This document shows, piece by piece, positions 15,243 to 22,502 of a stretch of 22,502 nucleotides of DNA. How positions within the stretch are numbered: position 1 is the first letter of the stretch; the number at the start of each line of letters is the position of its first letter. The position numbers and the translations under genes were made by a program. The stretch is from contig BNWW01000039.1 of NCBI GenBank assembly GCA_025999115.1, forward strand, positions 1 to 22,502, in the 5' to 3' direction. This stretch comes from Bacteroidia bacterium (GTDB taxonomy: Bacteria; Bacteroidota; Bacteroidia; Bacteroidales; Azobacteroidaceae). The notes beneath the pieces are model-generated. The model was not told the DNA's origin. It saw only the letters and a list, made by a program, of their open reading frames with translations, and ran no database searches.

Positions 15243-16946
15243 TTATCCCTTATAAGCATCGTTATGCACAGTCGTTACCGCCCGCCCACTCGGATCATTC
15301 AAATTCTTAAAAGCCGCATCCCACTCCAAAGCCACCGGCGTACTGCACGCTACCGACGGAACCGACGGAACCGTTTTCGCCGCCGCATCCGACGGGAATA
15401 ATTCTTCAAATATCGTGCGGTAATGATATTCTTCCTTCGTCATCGGCGGATTAATTGGAAAACGTTCGGCCGCTTCGGCAAATTGTTCGTCCGATACTTG
15501 TGAAGCGGCAATTCCACGCAAGGTGTCAATCCAATTGTAGCCCACTCCGTCGGAAAATTGTTCTTTCTGCCGCCATGCCACGCTTTCGGGCAAAAACGAT
15601 TCGAATGCTTTGCGCAAAATCCATTTTTCCATACGGCCTTTCAAACCGCTGAGTTTGTCTTCGGGATTCAAACGCATCGCTACGTCCATAAATTCTTTGT
15701 CCAAGAACGGAACGCGACCTTCCACGCCCCAAGCCGCCAGCGATTTATTTGCGCGTAAGCAGTCGTATAAATGCAATTTATCTAATTTTCGAACGGTTTC
15801 TTCGTGCAAAGCCTTGGCATTCGGCGCTTTGTGGAAATACAAGTATCCGCCGAAAATTTCATCGGCTCCTTCGCCCGAAAGCACCATTTTGATACCCATC
15901 GAACGAATGACTCGCGCCAATAAATACATCGGAGTGGAAGCTCGAATCGTCGTAACATCATACGTTTCAATATGATAGATGACGTCGCGAATGGCGTCTA
16001 ATCCTTCCTGAATGGTAAAATGGACTTCGTGATGAACGGTTCCGATGTGTTCGGCCACTTTTTGAGCGGCGGCCAAATCGGGCGAACCTTCCAAGCCCAC
16101 GGCGAACGAGTGTAAACGCGGCCACCAAGCTTTTTCTTGTCCGTCGCCTTCGATGCGTTTCGATGCGTATTTTTTGGCAACGGCCGATACGATCGACGAA
16201 TCCAAACCGCCCGACAACAGTACGCCGTAAGGCACATCGGTCATCAATTGGCGTTTCACAGCGGCTTCCAACGCATCGCGCAATTGGTCGATGACTTCGG
16301 GATGCTGGTCGGCGCCCGGATTGTTTTTTACGTTTTCGTAATCCATCCAATCGCGTGTGTACCAACGAACTAACTCTGCTTCATGATTGTTTTCTTTCGA
16401 CGAAACCAAATAATGTCCCGGAGGGAAATTTTCGATCCGGTCGCAATAACCTTCCAACGCCTTCAATTCGGAAGCCACGTAAAAACGATTCTCTTTATCG
16501 TAGCCCATATATAAAGGAATAATGCCGATATGGTCGCGCGCAATCAAGTACAAATCTTTTTCGGTATCGTAGAGTGCAAAAGCGAAAATCCCGTTTAAAT
16601 CTTCGAGGAAATTCATGCCTTTTTCTTCGTACAACGAAAGGATGACTTCGCAATCGGATTTGGTTTTAAATTCGTAACCGGATTGTCGTTCGCGGATTTC
16701 GTGGTGATTGTAAATTTCGCCGTTCACAGCTAAAACCACTTTTCCATTGGGGGAATAGAGTGGTTGTCGTCCCGATTGCGGATCGACAATCGCCAAGCGT
16801 TCATGTGCCAAAATGGTTGTATTTCCACAATAAATACCCGACCAATCCGGTCCGCGGTGGCGGATTTTTTTCGACATGGTCAATGCTTGCGGCCGCAATT
16901 TGTCCGCATTATTTTTGAAATCAAATATACCTACTATACCACACAT
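15243..16946 (-). CDS. asnB: Asparagine synthetase B (glutamine-hydrolysing)
   Basis: AsnB makes asparagine from aspartate, ATP and glutamine in the cytoplasm. The 567 residues match the bacterial AsnB length. The N-terminal glutaminase domain starts MCGIVGIFDF, with the catalytic Cys2 exposed after Met removal, and contains RHRGPDWSG and AVNGEIYNH. The synthetase domain has the PP-loop VLLSGGLDSS at 243-251, then LSGEGADEIFGGY and GVEGRVPFLDKEF. The C-terminus SVACSTPVALEWDAAF, then NDPSGRAVTTVH is like that of E. coli AsnB. The gene is monocistronic, divergent from the rfb operon, with a -7 element at about 16975. Confidence 0.95.
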   Translation of the reverse strand: MCGIVGIFDFKNNADKLRPQALTMSKKIRHRGPDWSGIYCGNTTILAHERLAIVDPQSGRQPLYSPNGKVVLAVNGEIYNHHEIRERQSGYEFKTKSDCEVILSLYEEKGMNFLEDLNGIFAFALYDTEKDLYLIARDHIGIIPLYMGYDKENRFYVASELKALEGYCDRIENFPPGHYLVSSKENNHEAELVRWYTRDWMDYENVKNNPGADQHPEVIDQLRDALEAAVKRQLMTDVPYGVLLSGGLDSSIVSAVAKKYASKRIEGDGQEKAWWPRLHSFAVGLEGSPDLAAAQKVAEHIGTVHHEVHFTIQEGLDAIRDVIYHIETYDVTTIRASTPMYLLARVIRSMGIKMVLSGEGADEIFGGYLYFHKAPNAKALHEETVRKLDKLHLYDCLRANKSLAAWGVEGRVPFLDKEFMDVAMRLNPEDKLSGLKGRMEKWILRKAFESFLPESVAWRQKEQFSDGVGYNWIDTLRGIAASQVSDEQFAEAAERFPINPPMTKEEYHYRTIFEELFPSDAAAKTVPSVPSVACSTPVALEWDAAFKNLNDPSGRAVTTVHNDAYKG

Positions 16947-16974
16947 ATTATTCTAAAAATTACAAATTGGACGG

Positions 16975-16982
16975 CAAAATTA
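16975..16982 (-). promoter_or_regulatory. Putative -7 element of the asnB promoter
   Basis: The minus strand reads TAATTTTG (TAnnTTTG), 29 nt before the asnB start. A TTTG lies further upstream than the usual spacing, so the -33 assignment is weak. Confidence 0.5.
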
Positions 16983-17080
16983 CAATTTTTTTTTTAGATA
17001 GCGAAACAAATGATAAAAACAATGGTTAAAATAACAAAATAAAAATCTACTTAATCTGCATGATTTTAGATGAAAAGTAT

Positions 17081-17088
17081 TAATTTTG
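17081..17088 (+). promoter_or_regulatory. Putative -7 element of the rfbC operon promoter
   Basis: TAATTTTG (TAnnTTTG) with a T-rich TTTTAG about 18 nt upstream, 41 nt before the rfbC start. The surrounding 182 nt between the divergent asnB and rfbC hold no other recognisable element. Confidence 0.55.
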
Positions 17089-17128
17089 CAAACTCAAATT
17101 GGCAAATACGCAATTAACTTATTGAAAT

Positions 17129-17677
17129 ATGAATTATATTGAAACAGAAATAAAAGGTCTGTGGATTCTCGAACCGCAAGTTTTTGGCGATTCCCGCGGC
17201 TATTTTATGGAAAGTTACAAAAAATCCGATTTTGAAGCGCAGGTCGGAAAAGTGAATTTTGTTCAGGATAACGAATCGCAATCGTCGTTCGGTGTGCTGA
17301 GAGGTTTGCACATTCAAAAAGGAGATACATCGCAAGCAAAATTGGTGCGAGTTACCACCGGTTGTGTGATCGACATCGCATTGGATTTGCGAAAAGATTC
17401 TCCCACTTTCGGACAATATAAAATGGTGGAATTGTCGAACGAAAACAAACGGCAATTTTTTATCCCGCGCGGTTTTGCTCACGGTTTTATTGTGATGAGC
17501 GATGTGGCTGTTTTTAATTACAAAGTGGACGCTCCTTATTCGCCGGCTACCGAAATTACAATCGATTGCATGGATAAAGACTTGAATATCCAATGGCCGC
17601 TACCTGCCGAACAATTGATTTTGTCGGAAAAAGATAAAAAAGGTCATCCGTTTAAAGAAATAAAAAGTTTATTATGA
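17129..17677 (+). CDS. rfbC: dTDP-4-dehydrorhamnose 3,5-epimerase
   Basis: RfbC (RmlC) is the third enzyme of dTDP-L-rhamnose synthesis and epimerises C3 and C5 of dTDP-4-keto-6-deoxyglucose. The 182 residues form a single cupin domain. Visible motifs are [16 protein letters not shown], the catalytic His in [10 protein letters not shown] and the conserved [14 protein letters not shown] strand ([19 protein letters not shown]). They also include [15 protein letters not shown]. It is the first gene of the operon. Its TGA overlaps the rfbA ATG by 4 nt (ATGA), which suggests coupled translation. Confidence 0.94.
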   Translation: MNYIETEIKGLWILEPQVFGDSRGYFMESYKKSDFEAQVGKVNFVQDNESQSSFGVLRGLHIQKGDTSQAKLVRVTTGCVIDIALDLRKDSPTFGQYKMVELSNENKRQFFIPRGFAHGFIVMSDVAVFNYKVDAPYSPATEITIDCMDKDLNIQWPLPAEQLILSEKDKKGHPFKEIKSLL

Positions 17678-18540
17678 AAGGAATTATTTTAGCCGGAGGA
17701 AGCGCGACTCGTCTTTTTCCACTCTCCAAATCGATATCCAAACAAATCATGCCGGTATATGATAAACCTATGATTTACTATCCCTTATCTACTTTGATGT
17801 TGGCCGGAATTCGCGAAGTGTTGATTATTTCCACGCCGCGCGATTTGCCGATGTTTCAACAGTTATTGGGAACCGGCGAAGATTTGGGCATGAAATTTGA
17901 ATACATCATTCAGGAAGTTCCGAACGGTTTGGCGCAAGCTTTTGTTTTGGGCGCCGGTTTTATCGGAAACGATTCGGCCTGTTTGATTTTGGGTGATAAT
18001 ATTTTTTACGGACAAAGTTTTTCCAAGATGTTGCAAGAAGCGCAATCGCATCCCGAAGGCGCTTGTGTATTCGGTTATTACGTGAAAGATCCCCGGGCTT
18101 ACGGTGTGGTGGAGTTTGACGAAAAAGGAAAAGTGTTGTCGATCGAAGAAAAACCCGAAAATCCGAAATCGAATTATGCTGTTCCGGGATTGTATTTCTA
18201 TGATAATTCGGTAGTTGCGCGGGCAAAAGTCTTAAAACCTTCCGCACGGGGCGAATACGAAATTACCGATTTGAATCGCACTTATTTGGATGAAGGCAAA
18301 TTGAATGTAACGCTTTTCGGTCGTGGTTTTGCGTGGTTGGATACCGGCAATTGCGACAGTCTGCTCGAAGCCTCCAATTTTGTGGAAACCATCCAAAAAC
18401 GGCAAGGTTTTTATGTTTCCTGTATCGAAGAAATCGCTTGGCGCAAAGGCTGGATCGATGATGCGCAATTGTTGAAATTGGGTACGGCTTTGGACAAAAC
18501 GGAATACGGCCGTTATTTGAAAAGTCTATTAAATCATTGA
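17674..18540 (+). CDS. rfbA: Glucose-1-phosphate thymidylyltransferase
   Basis: RfbA (RmlA) makes dTDP-glucose from dTTP and glucose-1-phosphate, the entry step of dTDP-sugar synthesis. Length 288 is typical. The nucleotide-binding loop is [16 protein letters not shown], where the usual GGSGTR has Ala for the second Gly, followed by [20 protein letters not shown]. Later motifs are [10 protein letters not shown], the metal-binding Asp region, [20 protein letters not shown], then [19 protein letters not shown]. The Gly-to-Ala change is conservative and need not impair function. It is followed 6 nt later by a methyltransferase gene. Confidence 0.94.
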   Translation: MKGIILAGGSATRLFPLSKSISKQIMPVYDKPMIYYPLSTLMLAGIREVLIISTPRDLPMFQQLLGTGEDLGMKFEYIIQEVPNGLAQAFVLGAGFIGNDSACLILGDNIFYGQSFSKMLQEAQSHPEGACVFGYYVKDPRAYGVVEFDEKGKVLSIEEKPENPKSNYAVPGLYFYDNSVVARAKVLKPSARGEYEITDLNRTYLDEGKLNVTLFGRGFAWLDTGNCDSLLEASNFVETIQKRQGFYVSCIEEIAWRKGWIDDAQLLKLGTALDKTEYGRYLKSLLNH

Positions 18541-18546
18541 ATTTAA

Positions 18547-19323
18547 ATGTTTGATTTTCATACCGATACGGATCGTTATTTTCAAATGCAATACCAAAAT
18601 TGCAAGGATTATGTGATTCCGTTTATTGAAAATCATTTTCCTTTAAAACCAAAAATTCGGGTTTTGGAAATCGGATGCGGCGAAGCAGGCGTTTTGAAGG
18701 CTTTTTTGGAACGCGATTGTGAATGTGTAGGGGTGGAAATTTGCATCCAAAAATTAGAAAAAGCACACGAACGTTTATCCGCTTATCTCGAACAAGGCGT
18801 TTTAAATTTGATAGCAAAAGATATTTATGCCATTCAATCGGCTGAAGAATTAGGCGGGGCTTTTGATTTGATTATCATGAAAGATGTCATAGAGCATATT
18901 CCCAATCAATCCGGATTATTGGCTGCGATCCGGAAATTGCTTCGTCCGCAAGGCTGTATTTTCGTAGGTTTTCCGCCTTGGCAAATGCCGTTCGGCGGTC
19001 ATCAACAGGTAGCGCAAAGCCGGTTTTTATCGCGTTTTCCGTATATCCATTTGTTGCCTATGTGCTTGTATAATAAAGTAATGCGAAACGAATCGAGCGA
19101 ATTTATCGACATCAAGCGAACCGGAATTTCCATTGAACGATTCGAACGTATCACAAAAGAAAATCAATATGCGATTGCAGGAAAACAACATTTCCTCATT
19201 AATCCGATTTACGAATATAAATTTAATTTAAAAGCGAAAAAACAGGGAAAAATCATTCGTTCCATTCCCTATTTGCGGAATTTTTTGACGACCACTGTTT
19301 TTTATCTTATTAAAAATCAATAA
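18547..19323 (+). CDS. Class I SAM-dependent methyltransferase
   Basis: A 258-residue Rossmann methyltransferase. Motif I is VLEIGCGEAGVLKAF (about residues 39-53). An acidic motif II follows in CVGVEICIQKLE, then FDLIIMKDVIEHIPNQ and RPQGCIFVGFPPWQMPFGGH. It lies inside the rhamnose operon between rfbA and rfbB with 6-nt and 3-nt gaps, so it probably methylates a sugar or glycan of the same surface polymer; this is from context, not sequence. The C-terminal about 30 residues are basic and then hydrophobic (FLTTTVFYLI), which may indicate membrane association. The acceptor is unknown. Confidence 0.8.
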   Translation: MFDFHTDTDRYFQMQYQNCKDYVIPFIENHFPLKPKIRVLEIGCGEAGVLKAFLERDCECVGVEICIQKLEKAHERLSAYLEQGVLNLIAKDIYAIQSAEELGGAFDLIIMKDVIEHIPNQSGLLAAIRKLLRPQGCIFVGFPPWQMPFGGHQQVAQSRFLSRFPYIHLLPMCLYNKVMRNESSEFIDIKRTGISIERFERITKENQYAIAGKQHFLINPIYEYKFNLKAKKQGKIIRSIPYLRNFLTTTVFYLIKNQ

Positions 19324-19326
19324 AAT

Positions 19327-20439
19327 ATGAATACTTATCTTGTAACCGGTGGTGCGGGATTTATTGGCGCCAATTTTGTAAAATATCTGTTGAAAAAACA
19401 CAGCGACATCCAAATCATTGTTTTGGACGATTTGACTTACGCCGGAAATTTAGGCACGATCAAAGACGATTTGAACGATTCGCGTTTGACGTTTGTAAAA
19501 GGCGATATCAAAGACAGAAAGGTTGTAACCGGTATTTTCGAACAATATCCGGTTAATTTGGTCGTCAATTTTGCCGCTGAAAGTCATGTAGATCGCAGCA
19601 TCGAAAACCCGCAAGTGTTTTTGGAAACCAATATTCTGGGAACGCAAAATCTCTTGGATGTTGCCAAAAAATATTGGACAACCGGAAAGGATGTAAATGG
19701 TTATCCGACTTATAAAGAAGGAGTTAAATATCTGCAAGTTTCAACCGACGAAGTCTATGGCAGTCTGGGTGAAACCGGTTATTTTACCGAAACCACGCCT
19801 TTGGATCCGCGCAGTCCGTACAGCGCTTCCAAAACCGGCGCCGATTTGATTGTGAAAGCTTACGGTGAAACCTTCAAAATGCCCATCAATATTACCCGCT
19901 GTTCCAACAATTACGGCCCATATCATTTCCCCGAAAAATTGATTCCCTTGATTATCAAGAATATATTGGAAGGAAAACAATTGCCCGTTTATGGCGACGG
20001 CAGTAATATCCGGGATTGGCTGTATGTAGAAGACCATTGCAAAGCGATTGATACCGTGGTTTTGAATGGTCGGGTAGGGGAAGTTTACAATGTAGGCGGC
20101 CACAACGAAAAGAAAAATATCGAAATTGTAAAACTCACTATATCAACCATTAAGCGTTTGATAGAAGAAAATCCGGCTTATCAATCCGTGTTGAAAACGT
20201 CGCTCGACAATATCAACGAAAATTTGATTACTTACGTTACCGACCGTTTGGGACACGACCAACGCTATGCCATTGATCCTGAAAAGATTACAACGGAATT
20301 AGGATGGTATCCCGAAACCAAATTTGAAGTGGGAATCGTGAAAACCATTCGTTGGTATCTCGAAAATCAAGCCTGGGTGGAAGAAGTAACTTCGGGCGAT
20401 TATCAAAAATATTATGAACAAATGTACGGAAATAGATAG
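19327..20439 (+). CDS. rfbB: dTDP-glucose 4,6-dehydratase
   Basis: RfbB (RmlB) converts dTDP-glucose to dTDP-4-keto-6-deoxyglucose with bound NAD. The protein is a 370-residue extended SDR. The NAD-binding motif is YLVTGGAGFIGANFV at the N-terminus. NFAAESHVDRSI and VSTDEVYGSLG hold the catalytic Asp/Glu region (TDE), and YSASKTGAD is the YxxxK pair. NNYGPYHFPEKLIPL and GDGSNIRDWLYVEDHC form the substrate-binding part. All catalytic residues are present. With rfbA and rfbC it supplies dTDP-4-keto-rhamnose, but the final reductase rfbD is not in the window. Confidence 0.95.
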   Translation: MNTYLVTGGAGFIGANFVKYLLKKHSDIQIIVLDDLTYAGNLGTIKDDLNDSRLTFVKGDIKDRKVVTGIFEQYPVNLVVNFAAESHVDRSIENPQVFLETNILGTQNLLDVAKKYWTTGKDVNGYPTYKEGVKYLQVSTDEVYGSLGETGYFTETTPLDPRSPYSASKTGADLIVKAYGETFKMPINITRCSNNYGPYHFPEKLIPLIIKNILEGKQLPVYGDGSNIRDWLYVEDHCKAIDTVVLNGRVGEVYNVGGHNEKKNIEIVKLTISTIKRLIEENPAYQSVLKTSLDNINENLITYVTDRLGHDQRYAIDPEKITTELGWYPETKFEVGIVKTIRWYLENQAWVEEVTSGDYQKYYEQMYGNR

Positions 20440-20465
20440 TTATGAATTATGAGTTATGAGTTGGG
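20438..20465. repeat. Tandem heptamer repeat (AGTTATG-like, four units)
   Basis: Units AGTTATG, AATTATG, AGTTATG and AGTTGGG run from the rfbB stop into the next gene's possible start and encode SYEL/NYEL peptides. The array is the same class as that at 6080-6107. Confidence 0.7.
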
Positions 20466-21498
20466 TGTGATGCAGGATAAGATAAAGTTTGGAGTAGTTG
20501 GGTGTGGGCATATTGGGAAGCGCCACATTGAAATGATTCAGCGCAATCCCGAAGCTGAATTAATGGCGGTTTGCGATATTCTTCCGACAGCCATTCCCTC
20601 TTCTGTCGCCGCTTTGCCGTCTTTCAATTCTTTGGATTCTTTAATTTCCTCAAAAATTGCTTTCGATGTCCTCAACATCTGCACACCCAACGGTTTGCAC
20701 GCTCCTATGGCCATTCGCGGCTTGGAAACCGGCCATTCTGTTGTCATTGAAAAACCGATGGCGCTGAATACAAAAGATGCCCAAGCCATTTTGGATACCG
20801 CCGAAAAATACGACAAAAAAGTCTTTTGCGTCATGCAAAACCGCTATTCCCCACCCAGTGTCTGGATAAAAGATGTGATTGATAATCAATTGTTTGGGAG
20901 AATTTTCATGGTGCAAATCAATTGCTATTGGAATCGCGACGAACGTTATTACCATACCGGCGGTTGGCACGGTACGAAAGATTTGGACGGCGGCACGTTG
21001 TTTACGCAATTTTCACATTTCATCGATTTGATGTATTGGCTTTTCGGCGATATTACCAATATCAAAGCGCGATTTGCCGATTTTAATCATCAACATTTGA
21101 CGGCGTTTGAAGATTCGGGCGTTGTGTCATTCGATTTCAAAAACGGCGGAATCGGCGTTTTCAATTATTCAACTTCGGTTTATGATGTGAATCTGGAAAG
21201 TTCGGTTACGATTATCGGCGAAAAAGGCTCCGTCAAAATCGGCGGACAATACATGAATGAAGTGGAATATTGCCGGATCAAAGATTACACGATGCCCCAA
21301 TTGCCGCCCACCAATCCGGGAAATGATTACGGCACGTATAAAGGTTCGGCGCAAAATCATCATTATGTGATTGATAATGTGGTAAATGTGTTGAAAAACA
21401 AGGCTGGCGAAAAAATCACGACGAATGCGCAGGAAGGCTATAAGGTGGTGGATATTATCGAGCGGATATACCGGGAGAAAAATAATTTGCCGTTTTAG
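20449..21498 (+). CDS. Gfo/Idh/MocA family sugar dehydrogenase
   Basis: A 349-residue NAD(P)-dependent oxidoreductase. The N-terminal Rossmann domain reads KFGVVGCGHIGKRHIEMI. It carries the family EKPMALN motif (Lys of the catalytic site) and QNRYSPPSVW, and the C-terminal domain has GGTLFTQFSHFIDL. These features resemble WlbA/WbpB-type enzymes that oxidise UDP-GlcNAc-uronate at C3 for diacetamido-uronic acid synthesis. The partner aminotransferase and acetyltransferase are not in the window, so the substrate is open. The first ATG (20449) lies in a heptamer repeat. ATG 20470 (MQDKIKFG) is the more natural start. Last gene of the rfb operon. Confidence 0.85.
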   Translation: MSYELGVMQDKIKFGVVGCGHIGKRHIEMIQRNPEAELMAVCDILPTAIPSSVAALPSFNSLDSLISSKIAFDVLNICTPNGLHAPMAIRGLETGHSVVIEKPMALNTKDAQAILDTAEKYDKKVFCVMQNRYSPPSVWIKDVIDNQLFGRIFMVQINCYWNRDERYYHTGGWHGTKDLDGGTLFTQFSHFIDLMYWLFGDITNIKARFADFNHQHLTAFEDSGVVSFDFKNGGIGVFNYSTSVYDVNLESSVTIIGEKGSVKIGGQYMNEVEYCRIKDYTMPQLPPTNPGNDYGTYKGSAQNHHYVIDNVVNVLKNKAGEKITTNAQEGYKVVDIIERIYREKNNLPF

Positions 21499-21509
21499 AA
21501 AAAAATATC

Positions 21510-21517
21510 TACCTTTG
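21510..21517 (+). promoter_or_regulatory. Putative -7 element of the upxY/capsule locus promoter
   Basis: TACCTTTG matches TAnnTTTG, 12 nt after the dehydrogenase stop codon. It would start a leader of about 300 nt before upxY. No flanking inverted repeats of an invertible promoter were seen. Confidence 0.6.
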
Positions 21518-21547
21518 TCCCCACAAAATAAAAAATAACGATTTTTG

Positions 21548-21752
<205 letters not shown>

Positions 21753-21754
<2 letters not shown>

Positions 21755-21801
21755 AAATCCCGTACGGACTTCTGTTTAAGAAGTTCTGCGGGATTTTTTT
21801 T
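21753..21801 (+). terminator. Strong intrinsic terminator upstream of upxY
   Basis: A perfect 10-bp outer stem (AAAAATCCCG at 21753-21762 with CGGGATTTTT at 21789-21798) continues inward through GGACTTCT/AGAAGTTC around a GTTTA-type loop. It is followed by a total of eight T. It lies inside the transcript between the promoter and upxY, so it either ends the rfb operon read-through or serves as an attenuator of the capsule locus. Confidence 0.85.
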
Positions 21802-21828
21802 ATGTACATGGCTTAAAAACAACAAGTC

Positions 21829-22317
21829 ATGAAGCAAAGCATTGTCCGTTGGTATGTTGCAAAAATCAAGCCGCGGACGGAAACAAAAATCACGGAATAT
21901 TTGGATAGGGTGGGGGTGAAGCATTTTTCGCCTTTGCAATCGGACGGACAAGCATTGTTGCCCGGAATTATCTTTGTCCATACAACATACGAATCAGCCC
22001 TTCAATTGCCCAAGGATAGTGGTTTGGCGATGGATTTTCTTTATGATTCTGCCACTCATCAATTGCAGTTTGTGCCTGACAAGCAGATGGCGGATTTTGT
22101 GTTTTTGCAGAATCATGCGGGGCAATTGATTATTCTTTCTGAGCCGGAGAAATTGCAGGGTGGAGAGAAGGTAAAAGTTACCGGCGGAGAATTTTTGGGG
22201 ATTGAAGGCGAGATATACCGTATAAAGAGTCACAAACGGGTGATAGTTCGATTAGGTAATCTTGGCGCTGTGGCGTTGGGCAGTTACATTGCGAAAGAGA
22301 ATATCCTGAAAATATGA
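21829..22317 (+). CDS. upxY: UpxY-type transcription antiterminator (NusG paralogue)
   Basis: A 162-residue NusG-like protein. The N-terminal NGN domain starts VRWYVAKIKPRTETKITEYL, followed by the strand LLPGIIFVHT. The C-terminal KOW domain is KVKVTGGEFLGIEGEIYRI with RVIVRLGNLGAVAL. UpxY proteins are encoded first in Bacteroides capsule operons and allow RNA polymerase to read through the operon leader and long polysaccharide gene cluster. Here it follows a structured leader with a terminator. The usual partner gene upxZ does not follow. Instead an insertion sequence begins 58 nt downstream, so the locus it should control may be disrupted or displaced. Confidence 0.88.
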   Translation: MKQSIVRWYVAKIKPRTETKITEYLDRVGVKHFSPLQSDGQALLPGIIFVHTTYESALQLPKDSGLAMDFLYDSATHQLQFVPDKQMADFVFLQNHAGQLIILSEPEKLQGGEKVKVTGGEFLGIEGEIYRIKSHKRVIVRLGNLGAVALGSYIAKENILKI

Positions 22318-22321
22318 AAAT

Positions 22322-22366
22322 ACTTGTAACAAGTACGGCCGGTTTTATTAATATTTGAGAATATTG
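22322..22366. other. Small hairpins after upxY
   Basis: TACTTG-TAA-CAAGTA and AATATT-TGAG-AATATT lie between upxY and the insertion sequence end. Neither is followed by a clean T-run, so they are weak terminator candidates at best. Confidence 0.3.
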
Positions 22367-22375
22367 GAAAAACGA

Positions 22376-22502
22376 CAGGGCAAACGCATCAAATTTTAAC
22401 AAATTTTAAATACTAAAAATACACAGTTGCCGTTAGTATAAGAAACGATTTATGCGAACAGCGATTAGTTATTTTACAAATTTGACAGACCCCCGGGTAG
22501 AC
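22376..22502 (+). mobile_element. Left end of an ISAs1-family-like insertion sequence (partial)
   Basis: CAGGGCAAACGCATC at 22376-22390 has the CAGGG start that I recall for ISAs1-family terminal inverted repeats. It is followed by about 75 nt of AT-rich sequence and then by the transposase start. The right end and any target duplication lie beyond the window. The IS sits just downstream of upxY. Confidence 0.5.
22452..22502 (+). CDS. ISAs1-family transposase, N-terminus (cut by window end)
   Basis: The 17 visible residues MRTAISYFTNLTDPRVD match the start of ISAs1/H-repeat-associated transposases (about 370 residues), which begin with a short helix and the motif F..L.DPR. This is the DDE_Tnp_1-associated N-terminal domain. 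The catalytic DDE region lies outside the window. The call rests on this short motif and on the CAGGG-type end located 76 nt upstream. Confidence 0.55.
   Translation, partial: MRTAISYFTNLTDPRVD

Noticed and set aside
15967..16365. Arg-rich minus-strand frame within asnB
   Set aside because: It lies in an alternative frame of asnB on the same strand. The asnB frame has all catalytic motifs.

Overview
The window looks like a chromosome segment of a Bacteroidales bacterium (Bacteroidota). The gene set is typical of that group: GH92 and GH130 mannose enzymes, a DUF5103/T9SS plug protein, an HsdR-N protein next to holA, and a UpxY antiterminator heading a surface polysaccharide locus. Several intergenic regions carry the Bacteroidota -7 promoter element TAnnTTTG. 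No rRNA, tRNA or CRISPR was seen.

Region 1 (1-4523) is a decayed polysaccharide utilisation locus. In order it holds the C-terminal half of an MFS/PAT-type sugar transporter with an internal stop, a GH130 mannosyl phosphorylase with a large internal deletion, a PKD-domain fragment, a 407-nt imperfect palindrome built of small hairpins, and two GH92 alpha-mannosidase genes that are frameshifted, fused and missing the same late catalytic segment. The transporter/GH130/GH92 set resembles Bacteroides loci that process the mannose core of N-glycans.

Region 2 (4532-15096) is housekeeping. It contains an HsdR-N-domain protein divergent from holA; an operon of holA, the plug protein and rsmE; a small outer membrane barrel; gpmI; a HAD phosphatase-like gene followed by an aminotransferase; a 46-codon remnant of a HigA antitoxin; and an operon of an M24 peptidase and xseA. 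A strong bidirectional terminator separates xseA from asnB (15243-16946, minus strand).

Region 3 (17129-21498) is a surface-glycan operon: rfbC, rfbA, a SAM methyltransferase, rfbB and a Gfo/Idh/MocA dehydrogenase. It makes the dTDP-4-keto-rhamnose precursor, but rfbD is not in the window.

Region 4 (21499-22502) starts a new capsule-type locus: a promoter, a structured leader of about 300 nt, the NusG-like antiterminator gene upxY, then the left end of an ISAs1-like insertion sequence cut by the window edge. The leader is the most interesting part. It holds a short open frame containing an (AG)15 microsatellite, and the stop codon of that frame sits exactly at the base of a strong intrinsic terminator. 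Gain or loss of one AG unit would stop translation about 90 nt earlier. This suggests a slippage-controlled attenuator in front of upxY.
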